A program made the position numbers and the translations under genes. A DNA stretch of 34,586 nt, from NCBI RefSeq assembly GCF_001704635.1, contig NZ_MAXF01000127.1, positions 1 to 34,586 of the forward strand, read 5' to 3'. The stretch is from Streptomyces sparsogenes (lineage in GTDB: Bacteria; Actinomycetota; Actinomycetes; Streptomycetales; Streptomycetaceae). Below the pieces are notes generated by a model. That model ran no database searches. It saw only the letters and a list, made by a program, of their open reading frames with translations, and had not been told where the DNA came from. Of this stretch, positions 25,422 through 32,100 are shown piece after piece; positions within the stretch are counted from its first letter, which is position 1; the number at the start of each line of letters is the position of its first letter.

Positions 25422-25463
25422 ATGTTTGATCGGCCCGCACATGTGTCTGCTTTACTTACGCCC

Positions 25464-25550
25464 ATGACCACGACGAGCAGCCGCGCCCACGCGACCGAGG
25501 CGATCCAGACGCCCGGTGCTCGCTGTATGTGTCGAATGTGTGACCGCTGA
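25464..25550 (+). CDS. Cys/Met-rich leader peptide upstream of metNI
   Basis: A 28-codon ORF, ATG 25464 to TGA 25550. The last ten residues are ARCMCRMCDR, so three Cys and two Met sit within six codons at the end. All three Cys codons are TGT, the rarer choice in such a genome. No ribosome binding site is seen. A weak -10 (TTTACT, 25451-25456) ends seven bases before the ATG, which fits leaderless expression. It precedes the methionine transporter genes, as expected of an attenuator that senses Cys or Met supply. Cys-rich leaderless leader ORFs are known in mycobacteria. The role here is inferred. Confidence 0.6.
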   Translation: MTTTSSRAHATEAIQTPGARCMCRMCDR

Positions 25551-25566
25551 GGGCCCCTGTCCGAGC

Positions 25567-25584
25567 CTCGCGCCCCGAAGCGAG
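25567..25584 (+). promoter_or_regulatory. Candidate switch hairpin of the met leader
   Basis: CTCGC (25567-25571) can pair with GCGAG (25580-25584). The same strand could instead pair, over six bases, with CTCGCT (25519-25524) just before and over the first Cys codon of the leader ORF. The two pairings exclude each other, and ribosome stalling would choose between them. Confidence 0.35.
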
Positions 25585-25602
25585 ACCCGCTGAGCAGAGC
25601 CG

Positions 25603-25627
25603 CGTCCGCACCCACCCGTGCCGGACG
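25603..25627 (+). terminator. Candidate attenuator hairpin before metN
   Basis: An 8- to 9-bp stem, GTCCGCAC pairing with GTGC and GGAC (one bulged C, 6-base loop CCACCC), lies 53 bases past the leader ORF and about 138 bases before metN. It has no U tract, so termination would have to be assisted. Confidence 0.35.
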
Positions 25628-25764
25628 GGCCGCCCCGCGTCACCGGAACCCGAAGCCGCGCCGCGCTCGCGTGCGCCTCGGGCACATCCACGCCGCGTTC
25701 CGGAATGAACGAACCGTGCCCGGCGGCACCATCCGCCGCGCACTCAACAGTGACGGAAACCCCT

Positions 25765-26826
25765 GTGATCACCACGACAGGCCTGACCAAGGTCTACCGC
25801 TCACGAGGCCGCGAGGTCACCGCCCTCGACGGCGTCGACCTCCACGTCCGCGAGGGTGAGGTGTACGGCGTCGTCGGCCAGAGCGGCGCCGGCAAGTCCA
25901 CCCTGATCCGCTGCGTGAACCTTCTGGAGCGCCCCACCTCCGGCACGGTCAGCGTGGCCGGCCAGGACCTCACCGCGCTCGCCGGACGGGGCCAGCGTGC
26001 GGGGTCGGCGCTGCGCAAGGCCCGCACCGGGATCGGGATGGTCTTCCAGCACTTCAACCTGCTCTCCTCGCGCACCGTGCGGGACAACGTCGAGCTGCCG
26101 CTGGAGATCCTCGGCGTCTCCGGCAAGCAGCGCACCCGAAAGGCCCTGGAACTGCTGGACCTGGTGGGCCTCGCCGACAAGGCCAAGGCGTACCCGGCGC
26201 AGCTCTCCGGCGGCCAGAAGCAGCGCGTCGGCATCGCCCGCGCGCTGGCCGGCGACCCCAAGGTGCTGCTGTCCGACGAGGCGACCTCCGCCCTGGACCC
26301 GGAGACCACCCGCTCGATCCTCCAGCTGCTGCGCGACCTGAACCGGCAGCTCGGGCTGACGGTGCTGCTGATCACCCACGAGATGGACGTCGTCAAGTCG
26401 ATCTGCGACTCGGCCGCGCTGATGCGCGCCGGCCGGGTCGTGGAGTCCGGCACGGTCGCCGACCTGCTCGCCACGCCCGGCTCCGAGCTGGCGCGGGAGC
26501 TCTTCCCGGTCGGCGGGGAGCTGCCGGGCACCGACCGGACCGTGGTGGACGTCACCTTCCAGGGCGAGGCCGCGACCAAGCCGGTCATCTCCCAGCTGGC
26601 GCGCACCTACAACATCGACATCTCCATCCTCGGCGCCGCCATGGACACCGTCGGCGGCCGGCAGGTCGGCCGGATGCGGATCGAGCTGCCCGGCCCGTTC
26701 GAGGAGAACGTCGTACCGATCGGGTTCCTGCGCGAGCAGGGGCTGCAGGCCGAGGTGGCGGGCGCCGCCGAGGCGGCCCACCTCGGGGCGAGCGACCTCA
26801 AGCTGACCAAGGAAGGTGCCAAGTGA
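25765..26826 (+). CDS. metN: Methionine ABC transporter ATP-binding protein
   Basis: The ATPase of the MetNIQ importer of D/L-methionine, on the cytosolic face. About 353 residues from GTG 25765 (ITTTGLTKVYRSRG). GTG 25750 and ATG 25705 are in frame but have no better ribosome site. Walker A is GQSGAGKS (38-45), the signature LSGGQKQR (147-154) and Walker B KVLLSDEATSALD (166-178), with the switch His in LLITHEMD. The C-terminal 80 residues form the NIL regulatory domain, which in MetN binds methionine and inhibits transport. The stop overlaps metI (GTGA). It lies downstream of a Cys/Met-rich leader ORF with a leader of about 215 bases. Confidence 0.94.
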   Translation: MITTTGLTKVYRSRGREVTALDGVDLHVREGEVYGVVGQSGAGKSTLIRCVNLLERPTSGTVSVAGQDLTALAGRGQRAGSALRKARTGIGMVFQHFNLLSSRTVRDNVELPLEILGVSGKQRTRKALELLDLVGLADKAKAYPAQLSGGQKQRVGIARALAGDPKVLLSDEATSALDPETTRSILQLLRDLNRQLGLTVLLITHEMDVVKSICDSAALMRAGRVVESGTVADLLATPGSELARELFPVGGELPGTDRTVVDVTFQGEAATKPVISQLARTYNIDISILGAAMDTVGGRQVGRMRIELPGPFEENVVPIGFLREQGLQAEVAGAAEAAHLGASDLKLTKEGAK

Positions 26827-27581
26827 CCTGGTCCGAGATGGAGCCCCTGCTCGAGCAGGCCTGTTGGGACACGCTCTACATGGTCGGCTGGTCGGCCCTG
26901 ATCGCGGTCGTCGGCGGACTGCCCCTCGGGATCCTGCTGGTGCTCACCGACCGCGGCGGGGTGCTGCAGAACGTCGTGGTGAACAAGGTCGTCGGCCAGA
27001 TCGTGAACATCGGCCGCTCCATGCCGTTCATCATCCTCATGGTCGCGCTGATCTCCTTCACCCGCCTGATCGTGGGCACCACCATCGGCCCCGAGGCCGC
27101 GATCGTGCCCCTGGCGATCGGCGCCATCCCCTTCTTCGCCCGGCTCGTGGAGACCTCGGTGCGCGAGGTGGACGGCGGGCTCGTCGAGGCGGTGCAGTCC
27201 ATGGGCGGCTCGACCTGGACCGTCGTACGCAAGGTCCTGCTGCCCGAGGCGCTGCCCTCGCTGATCTCCAGCGCGACCACCACGATCGTGGCGCTCATCG
27301 GCTACTCGGCGATGGCCGGCACGGTCGGCGCCGGCGGCCTGGGCGACCTCGCCATCCGCTACGGCTACCAGCGCTTCGAGACCGAACTGATGTGGATCAC
27401 CGTCGGGATCCTCGCCGTGGTGATCTCCATCATCCAGTTCGCCGGTGACTTCGCCGCGCGGGCCCTGTCCCACCGCGGACGCTCCTCGACCGCCGCGTGG
27501 CCGTGGCTCTCGCGGGGCCCGAAGCGGGCCGAGGAGACCGGCCCGGTGGCCAAGGTCGCCGAAGCCCCCGAGGCCCCCTGA
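26823..27581 (+). CDS. metI: Methionine ABC transporter permease
   Basis: A 252-residue membrane subunit of the MetNIQ importer. Five hydrophobic segments are visible (for example MVGWSALIAVVGGLPLGILL, FIILMVALISFTRLIVG and ITVGILAVVISIIQFAG). The EAA coupling loop is EAVQSMGGSTWTVVRKVLLP, which docks on MetN. The C-terminal 35-residue cytosolic tail is polar and longer than in E. coli MetI. GTG start overlapping the metN stop by four bases, so translation is coupled. Confidence 0.94.
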   Translation: MTWSEMEPLLEQACWDTLYMVGWSALIAVVGGLPLGILLVLTDRGGVLQNVVVNKVVGQIVNIGRSMPFIILMVALISFTRLIVGTTIGPEAAIVPLAIGAIPFFARLVETSVREVDGGLVEAVQSMGGSTWTVVRKVLLPEALPSLISSATTTIVALIGYSAMAGTVGAGGLGDLAIRYGYQRFETELMWITVGILAVVISIIQFAGDFAARALSHRGRSSTAAWPWLSRGPKRAEETGPVAKVAEAPEAP

Positions 27582-27672
27582 ACCCCGGCCCCTCTCCACC
27601 ACCCAACCCCTTTTCCTCTGAGCGCCCCGCACCCGCCGCGGCCTCGTACGCCCAAAAAGAAAGGCACTTTTC

Positions 27673-28494
27673 GTGCGTAACACCACCAAGACCCTCGCTG
27701 TCGCCCTCACCGCCGGAGCCCTCACCCTGGGCCTGGCCGCCTGCGGCAAGGACTCCGGCTCCGACAAGAACGGCGCGCTCGTCGTCGCCGCGAGCCCGGT
27801 CCCGCACGCCGAGATCCTGAACTACGTCAAGGACCACCTGGCGGACAAGGCCGGCCTCAAGCTCGAGGTCAAGGAATTCACCGACTACAACACCCCGAAC
27901 ACGGCGACCGAAGACGGGTCGGTGGACGCCAACTACTTCCAGAACCAGCCGTTCCTCGACGACTTCAACAAGAAGAAGGGCACCCACATCGTGCCCGTCG
28001 TGACGGTGCACCTGGAGCCGCTCGGCCTGTACTCGCACAAGGTGAAGAAGGCCGACGACCTCAAGAGCGGCGCGACCGTCGCCATCCCCAACGACACCGT
28101 CAACGAGGCCCGCGCCCTCAAGCTGCTGGATTCCAACGGCGTCATCAAGCTGAAGAGCGGCGCGGGCAACGAGGCCACCCCCAAGGACATCGCCGACAAC
28201 CCCAAGAACCTGAAGTTCAAGGAGCTGGAGGCCGCACAGCTGCCCCGCTCCCTGGACGACGTGGACGCCGCGGTCATCAACGGCAACTACGCCATCGAGG
28301 CCGACCTCAAGCCCGCCAAGGACGCCCTCGTCCTGGAGTCGCCCAAGAACAACCCCTACGGCAATTTCCTCGCCGTGAAGAAGGGCAACGAGAACGACCC
28401 CCGCGTCAAGAAGCTCGCGAAGCTCCTCACCTCCCCCGAGGTGAAGAAGTTCATCCAGGACAAGTACGACGGCTCCGTCATCGCGTCGTTCTGA
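27673..28494 (+). CDS. metQ: Methionine-binding lipoprotein MetQ, first copy
   Basis: NlpA/MetQ-family substrate-binding lipoprotein, 273 residues, anchored outside the cell. The signal peptide has basic RNTTKT, a hydrophobic core and lipobox LAAC with the modified cysteine at about residue 25. EFTDYNTPN, ANYFQNQPFLDDFN and VINGNYA match the ligand pocket of MetQ. The gene follows metI by 91 bases. Its GTG start has AAAGG in an A-rich tract, and the small repeat AAAAG/CTTTT flanks that site. The A-rich leader in a GC-rich genome suggests strong translation of this abundant component. Confidence 0.93.
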   Translation: MRNTTKTLAVALTAGALTLGLAACGKDSGSDKNGALVVAASPVPHAEILNYVKDHLADKAGLKLEVKEFTDYNTPNTATEDGSVDANYFQNQPFLDDFNKKKGTHIVPVVTVHLEPLGLYSHKVKKADDLKSGATVAIPNDTVNEARALKLLDSNGVIKLKSGAGNEATPKDIADNPKNLKFKELEAAQLPRSLDDVDAAVINGNYAIEADLKPAKDALVLESPKNNPYGNFLAVKKGNENDPRVKKLAKLLTSPEVKKFIQDKYDGSVIASF

Positions 28495-28552
28495 TCGCGG
28501 ACCCCGACCCGGATCCCGACCCGGAACGCGCGACACCGAAGGAAGCCACCCC

Positions 28553-29371
28553 ATGCGCAAGATCGCGGTCCCTCTCGCCGCGGCGGCACTCGCCCTCGGG
28601 CCGACCGCGTGCGGCGCGGGCTCCGGCGGCGGCCCGGACGACGACACGCTCGTCGTCGGGGCCACCGCCGTCCCGGCCGGCGAGGTGCTCGACCACATCA
28701 AGAAGCACCTGGCCGACAAGGAGGGCCTCAAGCTCGAGGTCAAGGAGTTCACGGACTACGTCCTGCCGAACACCGCCCTCCAGGAAGGCTCGCTGGACGC
28801 CAACCTGTACCAGAACGCCCCCTTCCTGGATAACTTCAACAAAACGAAGGGCACCGACCTGGTGTCCGTCACGGACGCCTATCTGCCGCCCATGGGCGCC
28901 TACTCCAAGCGCGTCAAGGACCCCTCCGACATCAAAACCGGGGCGACCGTCGCGGTGCCCAACGAGAGCACCAACGAGGGACGGGCCCTCAAACTGCTGG
29001 CGGCCAAGGGGCTCATCGAGCTGAAGAAGGACGCGGGGGTCACCGCGAGCCCCGCCGACATCACCGCCAACCCGAAGAAGCTCACCTTCAAGGAGCTGGA
29101 GCCGGCGCAGCTGCCGCGCTCACTCGACGATGTCGACCTGGCCGTCATCAACAGCAATTACGCGCTCGACGCCGGACTCGACCCGGCCAAGGACGCGGTG
29201 CTGCTGGAGTCGGTGAAGGGAAACGAATACGCCAACGTCCTCGCCGTGAAGAAGGGCAATGAGGACGACCCGCGGGTGAAGAAACTGGCCAAGCTCCTCA
29301 CCTCGCCCGAAGTGCGGAAATTCATCCAGGAGAAGTACAAGGGGGCGGTGCTGCCGGTCACCGGCGGTTAG
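28553..29371 (+). CDS. Methionine-binding lipoprotein MetQ paralogue, second copy
   Basis: 272 residues, clearly a tandem duplicate of the preceding gene. GLKLEVKEFTDY, QLPRSLDDVD and KKLAKLLTSPEV are identical in both. The signal peptide differs (lipobox GPTAC). Pocket-region changes include AYLPPMGAY in place of VHLEPLGLY, and INSNYA in place of INGNYA. It may bind a related ligand (D-methionine, methionine sulfoxide or a Met dipeptide) and share the MetNI membrane part. ATG start with GAAGGA nine bases upstream, 58 bases after copy 1. A strong terminator follows. Confidence 0.9.
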   Translation: MRKIAVPLAAAALALGPTACGAGSGGGPDDDTLVVGATAVPAGEVLDHIKKHLADKEGLKLEVKEFTDYVLPNTALQEGSLDANLYQNAPFLDNFNKTKGTDLVSVTDAYLPPMGAYSKRVKDPSDIKTGATVAVPNESTNEGRALKLLAAKGLIELKKDAGVTASPADITANPKKLTFKELEPAQLPRSLDDVDLAVINSNYALDAGLDPAKDAVLLESVKGNEYANVLAVKKGNEDDPRVKKLAKLLTSPEVRKFIQEKYKGAVLPVTGG

Positions 29372-29386
29372 CCGCCCCCCGCGCGC

Positions 29387-29429
29387 GAAGGCTCCGTATC
29401 CGAACCCCGCAAACGGATACGGAGCCTTC
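29387..29429 (+). terminator. Terminator of the metNIQQ operon
   Basis: A perfect 16-bp stem, GAAGGCTCCGTATCCG (29387-29402) paired with 29414-29429, 11-base loop. It lies 15 bases after the second metQ stop and has no long U tract. Confidence 0.8.
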
Positions 29430-29444
29430 CGCTTGGCCACCCCG

Positions 29445-29473
29445 TGCTGCATTTCCCTCGAGCGATGCTGCAT
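29445..29473. repeat. Direct repeat TGCTGCAT upstream of acetyltransferase
   Basis: TGCTGCAT occurs at 29445-29452 and 29466-29473, 21 bp apart, or about two helical turns. It lies 45-75 bases before the GNAT start. Possible operator. Confidence 0.3.
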
Positions 29474-29518
29474 GCTGGGCTCTTCCTGAAGCCTTGGACC
29501 CCGGTTACGGAGCGGCGC

Positions 29519-30169
29519 ATGACATCCACCTTCCCGGACATCTCCATCAGCACGGAACGGCTGGTGCTGCGCCCGTTCGAGGAAGCGGACGTGCCGGCGC
29601 TCACGGAGATGATGAACGACGAACTCGTCACCGCCTGGACCTCGGCGCCCCACCCCTACACCACCCGGGACGCCCGCGAATGGGCGCTGCGCATCGCGCC
29701 CGCCGAGCGCACCGAGGGCCGCGGCATCGTCTTCGCCGTGGCCGAGTTCCTCACCCAGCGCCTCGTCGGCATCGTGCACCTCAGCAACACCGACTGGCGC
29801 GTGCTGGCCACCGAGATCTCCTACGTCACCGCCCCCTGGGCGCGCGGCGAGGGCTACGCCTCCGAATCCGCGCTGGCCGTCGCCCGCTGGCTCTTCCAGG
29901 ACCAGAAGTTCGAACGGCTCGAGCTGCGCACCGCGGCCGACAACGCCGCGTCCCAGCAGGTCGCCCAGAAGATCGGCTGTATCAGCGAGGGCGTGCTGCG
30001 CAACGCCTGGATAGCGCGCACCCAGACGGAGGACGGCGGCTGGACGGACCTGCGCACCGACGTCATCGTCTGGAGCCTGCTGCCGGAGGACCTCCACGGC
30101 GTGCACGGCGACCCGATGGCGGACACGGACGGCTTCAGCGCTTACCCGTCGTACTCCGACTGGAACTGA
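29519..30169 (+). CDS. GNAT family N-acetyltransferase (RimJ/RimL-like)
   Basis: 216 residues from ATG 29519. ISTERLVLRPFEEADVPAL is the typical start of the RimJ/RimL-type group, EISYVTAPWARGEGYASESA the acetyl-CoA loop, and LELRTAADNAASQQVAQKIG the C-terminal strand and helix. It may acetylate a protein N-terminus, an antibiotic or another amine. The substrate is not known. GGAG lies six bases upstream. An ATG at 29444 in the same frame would add 25 unlikely residues and start inside the repeat region. A monocistronic unit between two strong boundaries. Confidence 0.85.
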   Translation: MTSTFPDISISTERLVLRPFEEADVPALTEMMNDELVTAWTSAPHPYTTRDAREWALRIAPAERTEGRGIVFAVAEFLTQRLVGIVHLSNTDWRVLATEISYVTAPWARGEGYASESALAVARWLFQDQKFERLELRTAADNAASQQVAQKIGCISEGVLRNAWIARTQTEDGGWTDLRTDVIVWSLLPEDLHGVHGDPMADTDGFSAYPSYSDWN

Positions 30170-30369
30170 CGCGCCCGCATCCCGCGCCCGGCGCGCCCAG
30201 CTACCGGCGCGCCTCCCGCCCGCGCTCCGCGCCCGGCGCGCTCCGGGCCGAGCGCCGTGCTCGGGTGATGCGCCCGGGCGCCGTGCGGCGGCCTTCTCGG
30301 GCGCCTTGCGCGCCCCGCCGACAGGCGCTTCCACCGCATCGAGCAGCGCCTCGGCGCGCCCGGCGCGCC

Positions 30370-30417
30370 CCCGCGGTCCGCGCCCTGTGTCCCGCGGTCC
30401 GGACCAGGCGGGATAAT
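30370..30417 (+). promoter_or_regulatory. Candidate cobL promoter with 21-bp direct repeats
   Basis: CCCGCGGTCCG occurs at 30370-30380 and 30391-30401 (period 21), followed by GATAAT (30412-30417) as a -10 about 110 bases before the cobL ATG. The remainder of the 358-base gap 30170-30527 is very GC-rich, with many GGCGCGCC-like words. I find no gene there and no cobalamin riboswitch signature. Confidence 0.35.
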
Positions 30418-30527
30418 CTCTCCGGGCCCGTGCATCCCGCGCCCCCCGAACCACGGCGCGCGCACCGGCGCCACCCCTCTCCGCGGCGACCCGCCGCGCA
30501 CCCGCGACCCTTGGGAGACATACGACG

Positions 30528-31781
30528 ATGGCCGACCGCGTCACGGTGATCGGTTGGGACGGCTCCCCGCTCACGGACGTGGCCCGCTCCGCCCTCGGCG
30601 CGGCCACCCTCGTGGCCGGCGCCGCCCACCACCTGGCGCTGCCCGAAGTGCCGCCGGGCGCCGAGCGGATCAGGCTCGGCAGCGTGGACCTCGCCGCCCG
30701 CCGCATCGCCCAGCACCGCGGCTCGGCCGTGGTCCTGGCCGACGGCGACCCCGGGTACTTCGGTGTCGTACGCGCGCTGCGGGCGCCCGAATACGGCCTG
30801 GAGGTGGAGGTCGTCCCCGCGGTCTCCTCCGTCGCCGCCGCCTTCGCCCGGGCCGGAATGCCCTGGGACGACGCCCAGGTCGTCGTCGCCCACAGCCGCG
30901 ACCTGCGCCGCGCCGTCAACGTCTGCCGCGCCCACCCCAAGGTGGCGGTGCTCACCTCGCCCGGCGCCGGCCCCGCCGAACTCGCGCTCCTCCTCGGCCC
31001 GGTGCACCGCACCTTCGTCATCTGCGAGGCCCTGGGCACCCAGCGGGAGCAGGTCACCGTGCTGACCTCCGACAAGGCCGTCGACCACACCTGGCGCGAC
31101 CCGAACGTCGTCATCGTCATCGGCGGCTCCGGCGCCACCGCGGCGCGCGGCGCGCCGGCCCCGGGCGCCGCGCGCGGCGCGCCGCAGGTCGGTGGGTGGC
31201 TCGCCGGGCGCGACCCGGGCTACCCGGGCGCGGTACGCGGCTGGGCGCTGCCCGCGCCCGCCTACGCCACCGTCCTGGGCGAGAGCGAGTCACCCCAGAT
31301 GCGCGCCGCCCAACTGGCCCGACTCGGCCCCCGGGTCGGCGACCTGGTCTGGGACATCGGCGTCGGCAGCGGCGCGGCCGCCGTGGAGACGGCCGGATTC
31401 GGCGCCGCCGTCATCGCCGTGGACCGCGATCCGGACGTCTGCGGGCGCACCGAGGCCCTCGCCCGCCGCTTCGGCGTACAGCTCCAGGTCGTCCACGGCA
31501 CCGCGCCCCAGATCCTCGAAGACCTGCCCGAGCCGGACGTCGTGCGGATCGGCGGCGGAGGCCCGGACGTCGTCGCCGCGTGCGCCGCCCGCCGCCCCGA
31601 GCGGATCGTCACACATGCCGCGACCCGGGACGAGGCGGAAGCCGTCTGCCGGGCGCTGGAGGACGGCGGGTACGCCGTCGAGTGCGCCCTCGTGCAGTGC
31701 GTGGAAATGGACACCCGGGTCTGGGCCGAACGGGAGCGGGCGGTGGCCTTCCTGGTGTGCGGTCACCGCGCGCACCTGTGA
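30528..31781 (+). CDS. cobL: Precorrin-6Y C5,15-methyltransferase (decarboxylating), CbiE-CbiT fusion
   Basis: Methylates C5 and C15 of precorrin-6B/6Y and removes the acetate side-chain carboxyl, in cobalamin ring synthesis. 417 residues in two modules. CbiE covers about 1-200, with LADGDPGYFG as the tetrapyrrole-methylase motif. CbiT covers about 235-417, with SAM motif VWDIGVGSGAAAVE. The linker at about 205-222 holds a duplicated stretch (ARGAPAPGA, then ARGAPQVGG) encoded by a repeated 14-bp word GCGCGCGGCGCGCC. ATG with GGGAG ten bases upstream. It precedes the probable cobT gene, so the right end of the window is a cobalamin locus. Confidence 0.93.
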   Translation: MADRVTVIGWDGSPLTDVARSALGAATLVAGAAHHLALPEVPPGAERIRLGSVDLAARRIAQHRGSAVVLADGDPGYFGVVRALRAPEYGLEVEVVPAVSSVAAAFARAGMPWDDAQVVVAHSRDLRRAVNVCRAHPKVAVLTSPGAGPAELALLLGPVHRTFVICEALGTQREQVTVLTSDKAVDHTWRDPNVVIVIGGSGATAARGAPAPGAARGAPQVGGWLAGRDPGYPGAVRGWALPAPAYATVLGESESPQMRAAQLARLGPRVGDLVWDIGVGSGAAAVETAGFGAAVIAVDRDPDVCGRTEALARRFGVQLQVVHGTAPQILEDLPEPDVVRIGGGGPDVVAACAARRPERIVTHAATRDEAEAVCRALEDGGYAVECALVQCVEMDTRVWAERERAVAFLVCGHRAHL

Positions 31782-31802
31782 GTTTCGCCTGGTGACGTTC
31801 TC

Positions 31803-31818
31803 CCCGCCCACCGGCGGG
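31803..31818 (+). terminator. Short hairpin after cobL
   Basis: CCCGCC and GGCGGG with a 4-base loop, 21 bases after the cobL stop. It is weak and has no U tract. The 315-base gap 31782-32096 otherwise holds the direct repeat TAGGCGG twice (32047-32060) and a TTGACG at about 31965 that may be a -35. I see no riboswitch signature. Confidence 0.3.
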
Positions 31819-32079
31819 AACCACCCCGGGCCCTGTCCCGCGACCCTCGCCCCATGACCCTCGCCGGGCGGCGCCCGAGGTAGGCTGGCAGATCGTTGTA
31901 CTGCCTGTGCCGCTGCCCGGCGTTCGGCGCTATATCGGCCAATGGCCGGATTGCGTTCCCCTCTTGACGGGCCGCGGTAGGCAATGCCTCGGGCGTGCTA
32001 CGTGCCGCGCACCGCGTGCGCTCGTTCTTGCCTCTGAGGCTTGCTCTAGGCGGTAGGCGGGTTGGAAGGAGCACTAGCG

Positions 32080-32100
32080 ATGGGCGAGGGGTACGCATGA
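32080..32100 (+). CDS. Six-codon upstream ORF overlapping the cobT-like start
   Basis: ATG 32080 reads MGEGYA and stops at TGA 32098-32100. The stop overlaps the ATG of the large gene (32097-32099) as ATGA. The best ribosome site in the region, GGAAGGAG (32064-32071), serves this micro-ORF with an 8-base gap. The large gene has only GAGGGG about five bases before its ATG, inside the micro-ORF. It may set translation of the large protein by coupling. The role is inferred. Confidence 0.45.
   Translation: MGEGYA

Noticed and set aside
24600..25442. Upstream extension of the TTG-started membrane protein
   Set aside because: The open frame continues but is Ser/Arg-rich and antisense to the HAD phosphatase. 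A ribosome site sits just before the TTG.
25551..25764. Possible SAM-IV or SAM-I riboswitch before metN
   Set aside because: The conserved core words I know for these classes are absent. The Cys/Met leader ORF explains the long leader better.
30170..30527. Possible B12 riboswitch before cobL
   Set aside because: No B12-box-like or conserved core words were found on the plus strand.
31841..31885. Imperfect hairpin CCTCG...CGAGG after cobL
   Set aside because: Needs a two-base bulge and lies well past the gene end, so it is not strong enough to call.
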